DNA of 64,000 nt, from positions 6,262,001-6,326,000 of the forward strand of contig NZ_CP109149.1 of assembly GCF_035920345.1 (NCBI RefSeq), written 5' to 3'. The notes under the pieces are model-generated. The model had not been told where the DNA came from. It saw only the letters and a list, made by a program, of their open reading frames with translations, and ran no database searches. The position numbers and the translations under genes are program-made. Source of the stretch: Nocardia vinacea (GTDB lineage: Bacteria > Actinomycetota > Actinomycetes > Mycobacteriales > Mycobacteriaceae). Of this stretch, positions 1 through 7,346 are shown piece by piece; the stretch's first letter is position 1, and the number at the start of each line of letters is the position of its first letter.

Positions 1-102
1 TCCATCCACCTGCTCACATTGCGCGATGCGGCTATCGACCGGATCACCGTCTTCCTCGATGCCTCCCTCTTCTCCGGCTTCGGCCTCCCGACCACCCTCT
101 GA
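1..102 (+). CDS. C-terminal end of an ECF sigma factor with SnoaL-like tail (partial)
   Basis: The open frame enters from the left edge and stops at 100-102, giving 33 residues. The tail reads like the C-terminal domain of SigG/SigJ/ECF41-type sigma factors, whose SnoaL-like extension typically ends in a segment such as RITVFLDASLF followed by FGLP; both are visible. The sigma-2 and sigma-4 regions lie outside the window, so the subgroup cannot be fixed. A SnoaL-domain protein that is not a sigma factor is the main alternative. Confidence 0.6.
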   Translation, partial: SIHLLTLRDAAIDRITVFLDASLFSGFGLPTTL

Positions 103-175
103 ACAGTGGTTGGGGCACCGCATCAGGGTGGGCTGGATCGTCGAGCTTGTCCGCGGCGGATGGTAGGAACCCTGC

Positions 176-364
176 GTGGACCTACAAACCGCCGCAGCAG
201 CGCTCGCAGATGCGTCGCTACGAGATGAGGCGGTGGACGCGATGGTGGCCGCAGGTGACTATGTGATCGAGCCGCTACTCGACGAGTTGGTCGATCCGGA
301 TTCATGGCTCGACCACTCGGGCATTATCGCGGTGCTGCTGCGGTTCGGTAGCGAACCGCTCTAG
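176..364 (+). CDS. small hypothetical protein, HEAT-repeat-like
   Basis: A 62-residue protein from a GTG start. It has an alanine/leucine-rich helical pattern (AVDAMVAAGDYVIEPLLDEL, then IIAVLLRFG) that resembles one pair of HEAT-repeat helices. It is not recognised as a named family. Its stop overlaps the stop of the convergent deoR gene by four bases. There is no strong ribosome binding site. It could be a real short protein or the remains of a longer HEAT protein. Confidence 0.4.
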   Translation: MDLQTAAAALADASLRDEAVDAMVAAGDYVIEPLLDELVDPDSWLDHSGIIAVLLRFGSEPL

Positions 365-1152
365 ACCACGTCGACCCGAACCCCAGCCGCCCGAATCGTC
401 GCCACCGCAACCGGATCCGCGTCCGAATCCGTCACCAGGACATCAACCTGCTCGATCCCGCAAATCCGAGCCAACGCCGAGCGCTCCAACTTGTCCGCGG
501 TGGCCACGACCATCACCTGACCGGATCGCCGCACCATCTCGGTGGTCACGCCCGCCTCGTCGATATGCCGACACTGCGCTCCGCCCTCGGCGGAGATCGC
601 ATTCACCCCGAGAATCAATGCGTCCAAACGCAATTCGGCCAACGCGCGCTCGGCCAACGGCCCGTGCAGCTCGTAGGACTCCCGGCGCGCCACCCCGCCC
701 AGCACGATTGTGCGCATATGTGGGCGCAGTACCATTTCACCCGCGATATTGAGTGCGTTGGTGACGATGGTCAGCGGGTCACCGGCCGCATTGGCCAAAT
801 CGGTTCGTCCGGCCAATGCCCGCGCCACCGCGGTCGTCGTTGTCCCACCGTTCATTCCGACCACCGCACTCGGTTCGACAAGTCCCGCAGCGTGTTCGGC
901 GATTCGCTGCTTCGGCTCGTCCGCAGCCTGCCGGTAGCGCGCAGGTAGGTCGTAGGCGACCGAAGTCGCGACGACACCGCCGTGTGTCCTGGTCGCCAAC
1001 TGCTGTTCGGCGAGTGCGGTGAAGTCGCGGCGCACCGTCGCCGGGGAAACCCCGAGGCGTTCGGCGGCTTCTTCTACCGAGAGCCGCCCGGTCTCGGCGA
1101 GCAGTTCCAGCAGTCGGTTCCATCGCTGCGGCCGGTCCGTCGGTCCGGTCAT
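361..1152 (-). CDS. DeoR/AgaR-family transcriptional repressor
   Basis: A 263-residue regulator. The N-terminal DeoR helix-turn-helix (about residues 11-60) has the core LSVEEAAERLGVSPATVRRD. The sugar-phosphate sensing DeoRC domain follows, with GMNGGTTTTAVARAL as the phosphate-binding loop and a late ATADKLERSALARIC segment. The ATG at 1152 is chosen because the longer frame adds only non-conserved residues that overlap a permease scar. Family members bind phosphorylated sugars and repress the matching catabolic genes. The amino-sugar genes from 4048 to 12382 are the likely targets, although a TetR/monooxygenase block now separates them. The gene starts one base after the stop of the permease scar, as in an old operon. 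Confidence 0.85.
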   Translation of the reverse strand: MTGPTDRPQRWNRLLELLAETGRLSVEEAAERLGVSPATVRRDFTALAEQQLATRTHGGVVATSVAYDLPARYRQAADEPKQRIAEHAAGLVEPSAVVGMNGGTTTTAVARALAGRTDLANAAGDPLTIVTNALNIAGEMVLRPHMRTIVLGGVARRESYELHGPLAERALAELRLDALILGVNAISAEGGAQCRHIDEAGVTTEMVRRSGQVMVVATADKLERSALARICGIEQVDVLVTDSDADPVAVATIRAAGVRVDVV

Positions 1153-1153
1153 C

Positions 1154-1262
1154 TCATGCCTTCCCGTCCACGCGGGCGACCTGCCGTTTTTCCACGTACG
1201 CAAACAATATGACCACAGGCACGTGCCGACCGTAGAGATTCGGCCGCCGTATTGCCAAGCCG
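1154..1262 (-). pseudogene. 3' remnant of a sugar ABC transporter permease (MalG/UgpE type)
   Basis: Read on the minus strand, the segment encodes PVVILFAYVEKRQVA and then a stop at 1154-1156. This matches the C-terminus PVVILFAFIEKRLVA of the intact permease at 4048-4953. Further upstream WQY..ISTVG is still readable after one single-base deletion. The nucleotide match between about 1170-1262 and 4065-4160 is visible by eye. The rest of the gene is missing, cut off by the TetR gene that ends at 1273. The stop lies one base before the deoR start, so deoR once followed a permease gene. Confidence 0.75.
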
Positions 1263-1272
1263 GACACCCGCA

Positions 1273-1839
1273 TCACCGCGCCCGCAGCCCGTCGAGCACG
1301 AGATCGACCACCCGACGGACCGCCTCCGGATACGACTCACCGGCCCGGGTATAGATCTGCAAGGTCATCAGCCCGGCCACCTCCCCGGGCTCGATATCGA
1401 TGCGCATGGCACCGGCCGCCTGCGCCTCCCTGGTCATCCGCGAGACCAGCTCGACAATCCGCCCCCGCACCTCGTGCAACCGCGGATCGGCCTGAATCTC
1501 GGCATGCAGATTCGGCTCGATCGCCGATGCCAACGCACCGACCCGCCGCTGCGCACATTCGTGCAGAAACCGCGAAAGCGCAGGCCACGCGGCGTCCTCC
1601 TGCTCCAATGCGGTCGCCGCCAAGTGGGCCAGATCCGCGAGGTAGGACTGGGCGGTCTCCGCGATCAACGCATCCCGATCCGGGAAGTGCCGATACAGCG
1701 TGCCGACACCCACCCCCGCCCGGTCCGCGATCTCCTTCATCGGCACATCGACACCGCGCTCGCGGAAGGTCAGCAGGGTCGCGGCAATGATCTGATCCCG
1801 GTTATTCCTGGCATCCGCCCTCTTCAGACCGGTCGTCAC
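1273..1839 (-). CDS. TetR-family repressor of the adjacent monooxygenase
   Basis: A 188-residue protein. The N-terminal TetR helix-turn-helix (about residues 10-56) contains MKEIADRAGVGVGTLYRHF. The C-terminal ligand domain is of the type common in small actinobacterial TetR proteins. It is divergent from the FAD monooxygenase at 1936, and the 96-base gap holds two matching inverted repeats. The inference is autoregulation and repression of the monooxygenase, relieved by that enzyme's substrate or a related toxic compound. Confidence 0.85.
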   Translation of the reverse strand: MTTGLKRADARNNRDQIIAATLLTFRERGVDVPMKEIADRAGVGVGTLYRHFPDRDALIAETAQSYLADLAHLAATALEQEDAAWPALSRFLHECAQRRVGALASAIEPNLHAEIQADPRLHEVRGRIVELVSRMTREAQAAGAMRIDIEPGEVAGLMTLQIYTRAGESYPEAVRRVVDLVLDGLRAR

Positions 1840-1856
1840 CCCGCACCTCCAAGACC

Positions 1857-1918
1857 AAGTGGACGAAATCCTTCCACTTACTGTACCCTTTCGCTAACCG
1901 GACGAAATTCGTCCACTT
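1857..1918. promoter_or_regulatory. tandem TetR operators
   Basis: Two 23-bp inverted repeats, at 1857-1879 and 1896-1918, share the half-site AAGTGGACGAA around a central base. The first keeps both outer arms (AAGTGGA and TCCACTT). The second has the perfect core GGACGAA-A-TTCGTCC. Their centres are 39 bp apart, and they fill the gap between the divergent TetR and monooxygenase genes. Confidence 0.8.
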
Positions 1919-1935
1919 AGCCGAAAGGTGTTGTC

Positions 1936-3084
1936 ATGAACAAGACGGTTCTGATCTCGGGCGCGGGCGTCGGCGGCTCGACCCTCGCGTACTGGCTGGC
2001 CGAACGCGGCTTCCAGGTCACGGTGGTCGAGCGGACAACAGGGCAACGCTCCAGCGGAAACCCGGTCGACGTAAAAGGACCCGCAATCGACGTGGTCGAG
2101 CGCATGGGCATCATGCCGCGGCTGCGTGCCGCGAATTCCGCCGTGTCCCACATGAATTTCGTCAATGCGAGCGGCCGGCGCGTCGCCCGGGTCGACCTGA
2201 AGGCGTTCCAGGGATCGGCGGGCGAGCGCGAGGTCGAGGTCCCCCGCGCCGATCTCGCCGCGATCCTGCTCGACGCGAGCCGCGACAAGGCCGAATTCCT
2301 TTGGGGCGACACCATTACCGGCCTGACCCAGCACGCCGAGGGCGTCGACGTCACCTTCGAACACGCCCAACCCCGCCGCTTCGACTTCGTAATCGGCGCG
2401 GACGGCCTGCATTCGGTGGTGCGCCGTCTGACCTTCGGCGACGAATCCGAATTCGTCCGGCATATGGGCATCTACATCGCCACCATCCGGCTCGATGAAC
2501 CATTCGGCAGCGACCGCGAAGTTCTCATCTACAACACACCGGGACGAGCACTGTCGGTGCACCCGACGAAGGGTCGCGCCCTCGCGGCATTCATGTTCCG
2601 GCACAAGGGCGTACCCGGTTTCGACCACCGCGACACCGAACTGCACAAGCGCCTGGTCATCGAGGCCTTCACCGATCAAGGCTGGCGGGTCCCCGAATTG
2701 CTGGACCGCGTCCGCGACACCGATGACCTGTTCTTCGACTCAGTCAGCAAGGGCGAGCTGCCGCGCTGGTCGGACGAACGCATCGCACTGCTCGGCGACG
2801 CCGCATCCTGCGTCTCACTGTTCGGCGACGGCTCCACCCTCGCGATCGCCGGTGCGTATACGTTGGCGGAGGAACTGGCAGCCACACCCGAGGACCACCA
2901 GGCCGCGTTCCAGCGCTACGAGACCCGGCACCGGGTACTGGTCGATCCCAAACTCAATGGGGTGGCCACCGCGGCGTCGATGCTCATTCCGGCGACGAAG
3001 GCCGGAATTGCACTGCGCAATACCGCAACTCGGGTCCTTCCGGCTGTCACGGCCATTCGCAACCGGGCCCGGCACGCCGCTTGA
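1936..3084 (+). CDS. FAD-dependent aromatic-ring monooxygenase
   Basis: A 382-residue flavoprotein of the PHBH fold (FAD_binding_3). It has the N-terminal Rossmann motif GAGVGGSTLAYWLAERG, a central GADGLHS (the conserved DG motif) and the GD motif in IALLGDAAS with nearby SLFGDGSTLAIAGA. Such enzymes hydroxylate aromatic or polyketide substrates with NAD(P)H, and TetX-like members inactivate antibiotics. The substrate cannot be read from sequence. The C-terminal thioredoxin-like domain of phenol hydroxylases is absent. It is controlled by the divergent TetR through the tandem operators. Confidence 0.88.
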   Translation: MNKTVLISGAGVGGSTLAYWLAERGFQVTVVERTTGQRSSGNPVDVKGPAIDVVERMGIMPRLRAANSAVSHMNFVNASGRRVARVDLKAFQGSAGEREVEVPRADLAAILLDASRDKAEFLWGDTITGLTQHAEGVDVTFEHAQPRRFDFVIGADGLHSVVRRLTFGDESEFVRHMGIYIATIRLDEPFGSDREVLIYNTPGRALSVHPTKGRALAAFMFRHKGVPGFDHRDTELHKRLVIEAFTDQGWRVPELLDRVRDTDDLFFDSVSKGELPRWSDERIALLGDAASCVSLFGDGSTLAIAGAYTLAEELAATPEDHQAAFQRYETRHRVLVDPKLNGVATAASMLIPATKAGIALRNTATRVLPAVTAIRNRARHAA

Positions 3085-3104
3085 AGCTCAGGCCAATCCC
3101 ACCG

Positions 3105-3758
3105 TCAATTCAACGCAAGCCCGGAATTCACGAAATACGCGATCTCCTCGCATATTTCATCCAGTGACACCTCGGTATCGGGATGGGTGGTCCGCACCAG
3201 CTCCTGGGCCAGCGAATTCACCGCACCGATCACCGCGAGCGCGAACAGATCGAACCGGCGCGCCTTGGTCTCGCCCCGCTCGACGGCCCGCTCCGCCTCG
3301 CTGATCAGTAGCGATGAGAGCAGGCGGCGCTGCTGCCTGCGCCAATCCTCCACGGCCGAACTGACGCCGACCACTTCGACGTAACACACCCGCGCGGACC
3401 GATGATCGGCGCAGGTCACCTCGAGGTAGGCCCGAAAACTGTCGACGACCCGCGTCGAAAGCGGTTGGCCCGCAGTCTTCGACATACTTTCCAGTGCTCG
3501 TTCGACCGCATGCGAGGTAATGCGATTGACCAGCGCGATCAACAATGCCTCGCGACTGCCCATATCCTCGTAGAAACTGCGCGTGGAAACATTCGCGACG
3601 GCGCACAGCCGTTCGATCGAGGTGGCCGCATAACCCTGGGTACCGAATAATTCCAACGCGGCATCGATGAGTCGCGCCTGCCGCTGGGCTACCCGCTGTT
3701 GCTTGGACAGCCCGCCGTAACTGCGGCCCTCCTTGGGTTCGTCATCCTGTCGTGCCAC
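3105..3758 (-). CDS. TetR-family regulator
   Basis: A 217-residue protein with a basic N-terminal extension, then a TetR helix-turn-helix (about residues 28-75; IERLCAVANVSTRSFYEDM). It is convergent with the monooxygenase and 20 bases from its stop, so it is probably not that enzyme's regulator. The C-terminal half is clearly related to the TetR at 45040-45672: both share the pattern RAYxE, ARV, VEVVG, and then an IGAVN segment. The target is unknown. Confidence 0.8.
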   Translation of the reverse strand: MARQDDEPKEGRSYGGLSKQQRVAQRQARLIDAALELFGTQGYAATSIERLCAVANVSTRSFYEDMGSREALLIALVNRITSHAVERALESMSKTAGQPLSTRVVDSFRAYLEVTCADHRSARVCYVEVVGVSSAVEDWRRQQRRLLSSLLISEAERAVERGETKARRFDLFALAVIGAVNSLAQELVRTTHPDTEVSLDEICEEIAYFVNSGLALN

Positions 3759-3785
3759 GGATTCGATGCTACCGGTCGGAAGCGC

Positions 3786-3941
3786 CTACCCCGGGCCACG
3801 GACATCCCAATGACCGCTACTACTGTGCGCCGACGACCTGCCCGAGTTCTCTGTATGCCCGCAGGTTGTGCACCGATAAACCGCTTGGCTCGCACGGCTT
3901 TCCGGGTCGACGCTGCGGCACACCGAACATGTTTTGAACTC
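3786..3941 (-). pseudogene. TnpB (IS200/IS605 or IS607 type) zinc-ribbon remnant
   Basis: The minus strand encodes KTCSVCRSVDPESRASQAVY followed directly by RCTTCGHTEN. This is the C-terminal zinc ribbon of TnpB nucleases (CxxC, 15 residues, CxxC, with the typical SQAVYRC link). The clear match spans about 3846-3938. The conserved ADVNAA segment that should follow is lost, and nothing upstream resembles the RuvC domain. It is a transposon scar between the TetR block and the ABC operon, and no partner tnpA or end hairpins were found. Confidence 0.7.
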
Positions 3942-4000
3942 TTCCACCCCAAATCGCGATCCAGAAGGCCATACCCCGCCCCAGACAGCTGTGCCCGAAA

Positions 4001-4033
4001 GCGAAAACGGCGGGTGACACATGGCCACCCGCC
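4001..4033 (-). terminator. rho-independent terminator of the sugar ABC operon
   Basis: On the minus strand an 8-bp stem (GGCGGGTG with CACCCGCC) closes a 9-base loop. It is followed by a short T-rich tract (GTTTTCG). It lies 15 bases past the stop of the last permease gene, so the importer operon ends here. Confidence 0.7.
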
Positions 4034-4047
4034 ATCGCTGGCGGCGA

Positions 4048-4953
4048 CTACTTGACGCTGCCCGCGGTAAGCCCCGCGACCAGGCGCTTCTCGATGAATG
4101 CGAACAAGATGACCACCGGAACGATGCCCACCGTGGAGATCGAGAAGACGTACTGCCACGCCGTGTCGTACTGCCCGACGAATTTGGTCAGCGCCACCGA
4201 CAGCGGCTGGTTTTCCGGCGTGGTCAGCACCACCAGGCTCGCCGCGAATTCGTTCCAGCAGGCCACCACCACGAAAATCGTCGCGGTGACGATGCCCGGC
4301 CAGACCAGCGGCAGACTCACCCGGACCAGGATCTGCCAGCGACTCAGTCCATCGAGCTGCGCGGCCTCCTCGATCTCCACCGGAATGGCGGCGAAGAAGC
4401 TGTGCAGGATCCACACCGCGAACGACAGGTTGAACGCGGCGTTCACCAGGATCATGGCCAGCCAGGTGTCATTGATGCCGAGGGTGAAGAACTCTCGGAT
4501 CAGGCCGGTCACCAATACCGTCGGCTGCAACATCTGGGTGACCAGCACCAGTGCGAGGAATACCGCGCGTCCCGGAAACTTGTGCCGCGCCGTGTAATAC
4601 GCGGCCGGGATGGCCACCACGAGCACCAGCAAGGTGGCGCAGACCGAGATGATGATCGTGCTCACCAAGTTGTATGGCAGCGGCGTCTCCGGGGTGTCCC
4701 ACATGGTGGAGTAGTTGTCCGGATGCCAGGTCTCGGGCAGATACGTCGGCGGGATGCGCAGGATTTCGGCGCGGCTCTTCAGCGAGCCGAGCACCATCAC
4801 CACGAACGGGGTCAGGAAGATGACGGCAAGCACCACCCCGACCGCGGTGAGTTCCCACCGCCGCCGCCGAGATCGGCCGGTCGGGGCCTCGGCAACCGTT
4901 GCGTCCGGCGGGATTTCCACACCCGCGATGTGAATGTCGGCCTGTGTCGTCAT
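4048..4953 (-). CDS. carbohydrate ABC transporter permease (MalG/UgpE type)
   Basis: A 301-residue inner-membrane protein, CUT1 family. It has about six membrane segments, starting with VGVVLAVIFLTPFVVMVLGS. The EAA loop that contacts the ATPase reads EEAAQLDGLSRWQI, followed by PLVWPGI. The ATG at 4951-4953 overlaps the stop of the upstream permease (ATGA), so the two are translationally coupled. No ATPase gene is present, so a shared MsiK-type ATPase elsewhere probably powers the importer, as is usual for actinobacterial CUT1 systems. Confidence 0.92.
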   Translation of the reverse strand: MTTQADIHIAGVEIPPDATVAEAPTGRSRRRRWELTAVGVVLAVIFLTPFVVMVLGSLKSRAEILRIPPTYLPETWHPDNYSTMWDTPETPLPYNLVSTIIISVCATLLVLVVAIPAAYYTARHKFPGRAVFLALVLVTQMLQPTVLVTGLIREFFTLGINDTWLAMILVNAAFNLSFAVWILHSFFAAIPVEIEEAAQLDGLSRWQILVRVSLPLVWPGIVTATIFVVVACWNEFAASLVVLTTPENQPLSVALTKFVGQYDTAWQYVFSISTVGIVPVVILFAFIEKRLVAGLTAGSVK

Positions 4954-5855
4954 GCGTCCACCTGCTGGGTCGGCTTGATGACCTTCACATAGATCGCGAT
5001 GATGACCACGATCAGCGCGAAGTTGAGCACACTCATGGCGGCGGCGGTATCGAGCTGTTGGTTCTGACGAATCAGCTTGAACGTCAACGTCGTCGTCGTA
5101 TCCGCACCGAAGCCCGCGATACTGCCGGTGATCACCTGCAGAATGGGCAGCGAGTTGAACACATTGATGATGTTGATGATCGTCGCCACCGCGATCGCCG
5201 GACGCAGTTGCGGCAGTGTGAGATACCGATAGCGCTGCCACGCACTGGCGCCGTCGACCCGGCCCGCCTCATCGATCTCGGCCGGAATCGATTGCAGCCC
5301 GGCCAGAATCGTGTAGGTGGTGAACGGGATCGAGACGAAGACCGCGACGCCGATCGCCACCAGGAAGGCGGGCGTCGGCTGTTTGGTGAAGCCGTAGCCC
5401 CGGTCCAGCAGCCCGATATCGACCAGGAACCGGTTGGCGATGCCGACATCGGGATCGAGCATGTAATAGAAGATGGTCGTCGTCATCACGACCGAGGCCG
5501 CCCACGGCACCAGGATCGCCATACGCACCGCGGTGCGTCCCGGGAAATCCTTGTTGAGGAACTGCGCCAGCCCCGCCGAGAGCACCAGGGTGATCAGCAC
5601 GACGCTGACCACCCAGACCACGGTATGCGCCAATACCGATCCCAATTCGCTGATATCGAACAGGTTTCGGTAGTTGGCCAGTCCGGCGGGACCGCGATCC
5701 TGGCCGTAGGCGCTCAGGTCCCGGGTGCTGGTCCAGACCATATAGCCGACCGGGAACGCGACGATGGCCGCGATCAGCACCAGGGACGGCCCGATCCAGG
5801 GGGCGGCCCGGAGTGTCGAATTCTTCCCTGAAAGTACCCGGGTTCCTGTGTTCAA
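4950..5855 (-). CDS. carbohydrate ABC transporter permease (MalF/UgpA type)
   Basis: A 301-residue permease with about six membrane segments. It opens with PWIGPSLVLIAAIVAFPVG and carries the EAA loop DEAGRVDGASAWQRYRY. The TTG at 5855 is preferred because a strong GGGAGGG ribosome site lies seven bases upstream. The frame stays open to a GTG at 5936, but the extra 27 residues are polar and unlike the family. It forms the heterodimeric channel with the next gene and receives sugar from the lipoprotein encoded just upstream. Confidence 0.9.
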   Translation of the reverse strand: MNTGTRVLSGKNSTLRAAPWIGPSLVLIAAIVAFPVGYMVWTSTRDLSAYGQDRGPAGLANYRNLFDISELGSVLAHTVVWVVSVVLITLVLSAGLAQFLNKDFPGRTAVRMAILVPWAASVVMTTTIFYYMLDPDVGIANRFLVDIGLLDRGYGFTKQPTPAFLVAIGVAVFVSIPFTTYTILAGLQSIPAEIDEAGRVDGASAWQRYRYLTLPQLRPAIAVATIINIINVFNSLPILQVITGSIAGFGADTTTTLTFKLIRQNQQLDTAAAMSVLNFALIVVIIAIYVKVIKPTQQVDA

Positions 5856-5937
5856 TTTGCGGCCCTCCCGGGGCCCTGCGTGGTCACGCTGCGCTACCTC
5901 CTCCGGGCCCGTCGCTCGGGCCGCCGTGCGCCCCACG

Positions 5938-7188
5938 CTATTTCGCTGCTTCCTGAATCCGCTGCAGCACCTGAGCCGGGTCCGCCCCCTGCGCGATGGT
6001 GCCCATCTGCTGATGCATGGCGCCCTGCGCCGCAGCCCATTTCGGGTTATTGCTCGGGTAGAACTTGGCCACCGGCAGGGTCGACGCGAAGGCCTTGGTC
6101 ACCGGGTCATCGGCGAGCACCGCGGTGGCGCTGGTCGTGATCGGGATGAAGTGCTCGTTCTTGACGAAGTTCGAGTACACATTCGCCGAGTAGAAGAAGT
6201 CGAGGAACTTCTTGATCGTCTCGGCCTTCTTGCCGTCCTTCTTGAATGCCATCAGGTGATCGGCTACGCCCAGCGTGACCGGCGCACCGTCCTTGGTCGG
6301 CGTGGGCGCGGTGGCGTACTTCAGACCCGGATTCTTATCGGCGATCTGGGCGATGGTGGGCGGCAGGCCCTCGATCATCCCGATCTTGCCCTGGATGAAG
6401 GAGTTGATGACGTCCTTGCGGTTGGTCGCACCCGGATTCGGCTGGGTGACACCGGCATCGAAGATCTCCCGCATGGCCTTGACCCCCTCCAGGTTCTGCG
6501 GGGTATCCACGGTGATCTTGTCGCCATCGGACCAGTTGCCGCCCGCGCCGAAGGTCCACAGCGACGTCTCGGCCTGCGATTCCTCACTGCCCAGCGGCAG
6601 ACCGTAGCCGGAAACACCGCCGCCGAGCGCCTGGATCTTCTTGGCGGCATCGGTCAGCTCGGCCCAGGTCTTGGGCGGTGTGGTCACCCCGGCCTTCGCG
6701 AAGAGGTCGGTGTTGTAGAACAGGGTCCGCGTGGAGGCGAACAACGGCATCGCATACTGCGTGCCGTTCAGCGAGGCATTCTTGGCGAAGCCGGGCTGCA
6801 CGTCCGACAGCACATTCGGGGAGACGACCTCGGATACCGGATAGAGCATGCCGTCACCGGCGAAGCTGGCATACGCGTCGATATTCAGCAGATCCGGGGT
6901 GGTGGACTTGGACTGCAACTTGGTCTTCACCACATCGTTGATCGACTCCCAGGACTCCATCTGCAGGTTGACCTTGTAGTCCGGGTTCTGCTTCTGGAAG
7001 TCGTCGATGATGCGGTCCCACAGCGCCTTGGTGCCATTGGCACCGTCGCTGTAGGTGGGAGCCAGGAAGTTGATCGTCTTATCGGAGTCGGCCGAATCCT
7101 TGGAGCCGAAACCACAGGATGAGACGGCGAGCGCGAGGCCGGTGACCAGCGCGATCCCCGCGAGGACGCCGTGGAGGGGTCTTTTCAC
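5938..7188 (-). CDS. extracellular sugar-binding lipoprotein of the ABC importer
   Basis: A 416-residue solute-binding protein of the SBP_bac_1 (CUT1) family. The signal peptide (about residues 1-25) ends in a lipobox, VSSC, with Cys26 as the lipid anchor. The mature domain has typical features such as AMPLFASTRTLFYNTDLF and PPKTWAELTDAAKKI. It starts from GTG at 7188 with AAAGG upstream. It heads the importer operon and is divergent from the amino-sugar enzyme operon. An amino sugar such as GalNAc or GlcNAc, or an oligosaccharide containing one, is the inferred ligand; chitobiose is also possible. Confidence 0.9.
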   Translation of the reverse strand: MKRPLHGVLAGIALVTGLALAVSSCGFGSKDSADSDKTINFLAPTYSDGANGTKALWDRIIDDFQKQNPDYKVNLQMESWESINDVVKTKLQSKSTTPDLLNIDAYASFAGDGMLYPVSEVVSPNVLSDVQPGFAKNASLNGTQYAMPLFASTRTLFYNTDLFAKAGVTTPPKTWAELTDAAKKIQALGGGVSGYGLPLGSEESQAETSLWTFGAGGNWSDGDKITVDTPQNLEGVKAMREIFDAGVTQPNPGATNRKDVINSFIQGKIGMIEGLPPTIAQIADKNPGLKYATAPTPTKDGAPVTLGVADHLMAFKKDGKKAETIKKFLDFFYSANVYSNFVKNEHFIPITTSATAVLADDPVTKAFASTLPVAKFYPSNNPKWAAAQGAMHQQMGTIAQGADPAQVLQRIQEAAK

Positions 7189-7281
7189 GAGCAGAACCTT
7201 TCAAATTTTCGCTCCGGGCGCTACCGCACCGCCGATGATGGAGCGAACGAATCGACTGACGAACAATCTAGACCCAATAGT

Positions 7282-7339
7282 GATCATATGTGACTGATTC
7301 GCTCGTAAATTTGACATGAACGATCACATGGGTTGATTC
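7282..7339. promoter_or_regulatory. paired direct repeats and leaderless promoter of the amino-sugar operon
   Basis: A repeat of the form GATCAyATGkG..TGATTC occurs at 7282-7300 and at 7322-7339, exactly 40 bp apart in the gap between the importer and the enzyme operon. TTGACA at 7311-7316 could be a -35 box, with a TTGATT-like -10 ending near 7339. That would place the transcript start almost on the GTG at 7347, a leaderless message. The DeoR-family protein at 361-1152 is the obvious candidate to bind the repeats. Confidence 0.6.
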
Positions 7340-7346
7340 TGTTGAT

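Noticed and set aside
355..370. DasR (dre)-like half site TCTAGACCAC near the end of deoR, and a similar TCTAGACC at 7268-7275
   Set aside because: Only one half of the dre palindrome matches in each case, and the first lies at the stop codons of two genes rather than in a promoter. The local 40-bp direct repeats are a better operator candidate.
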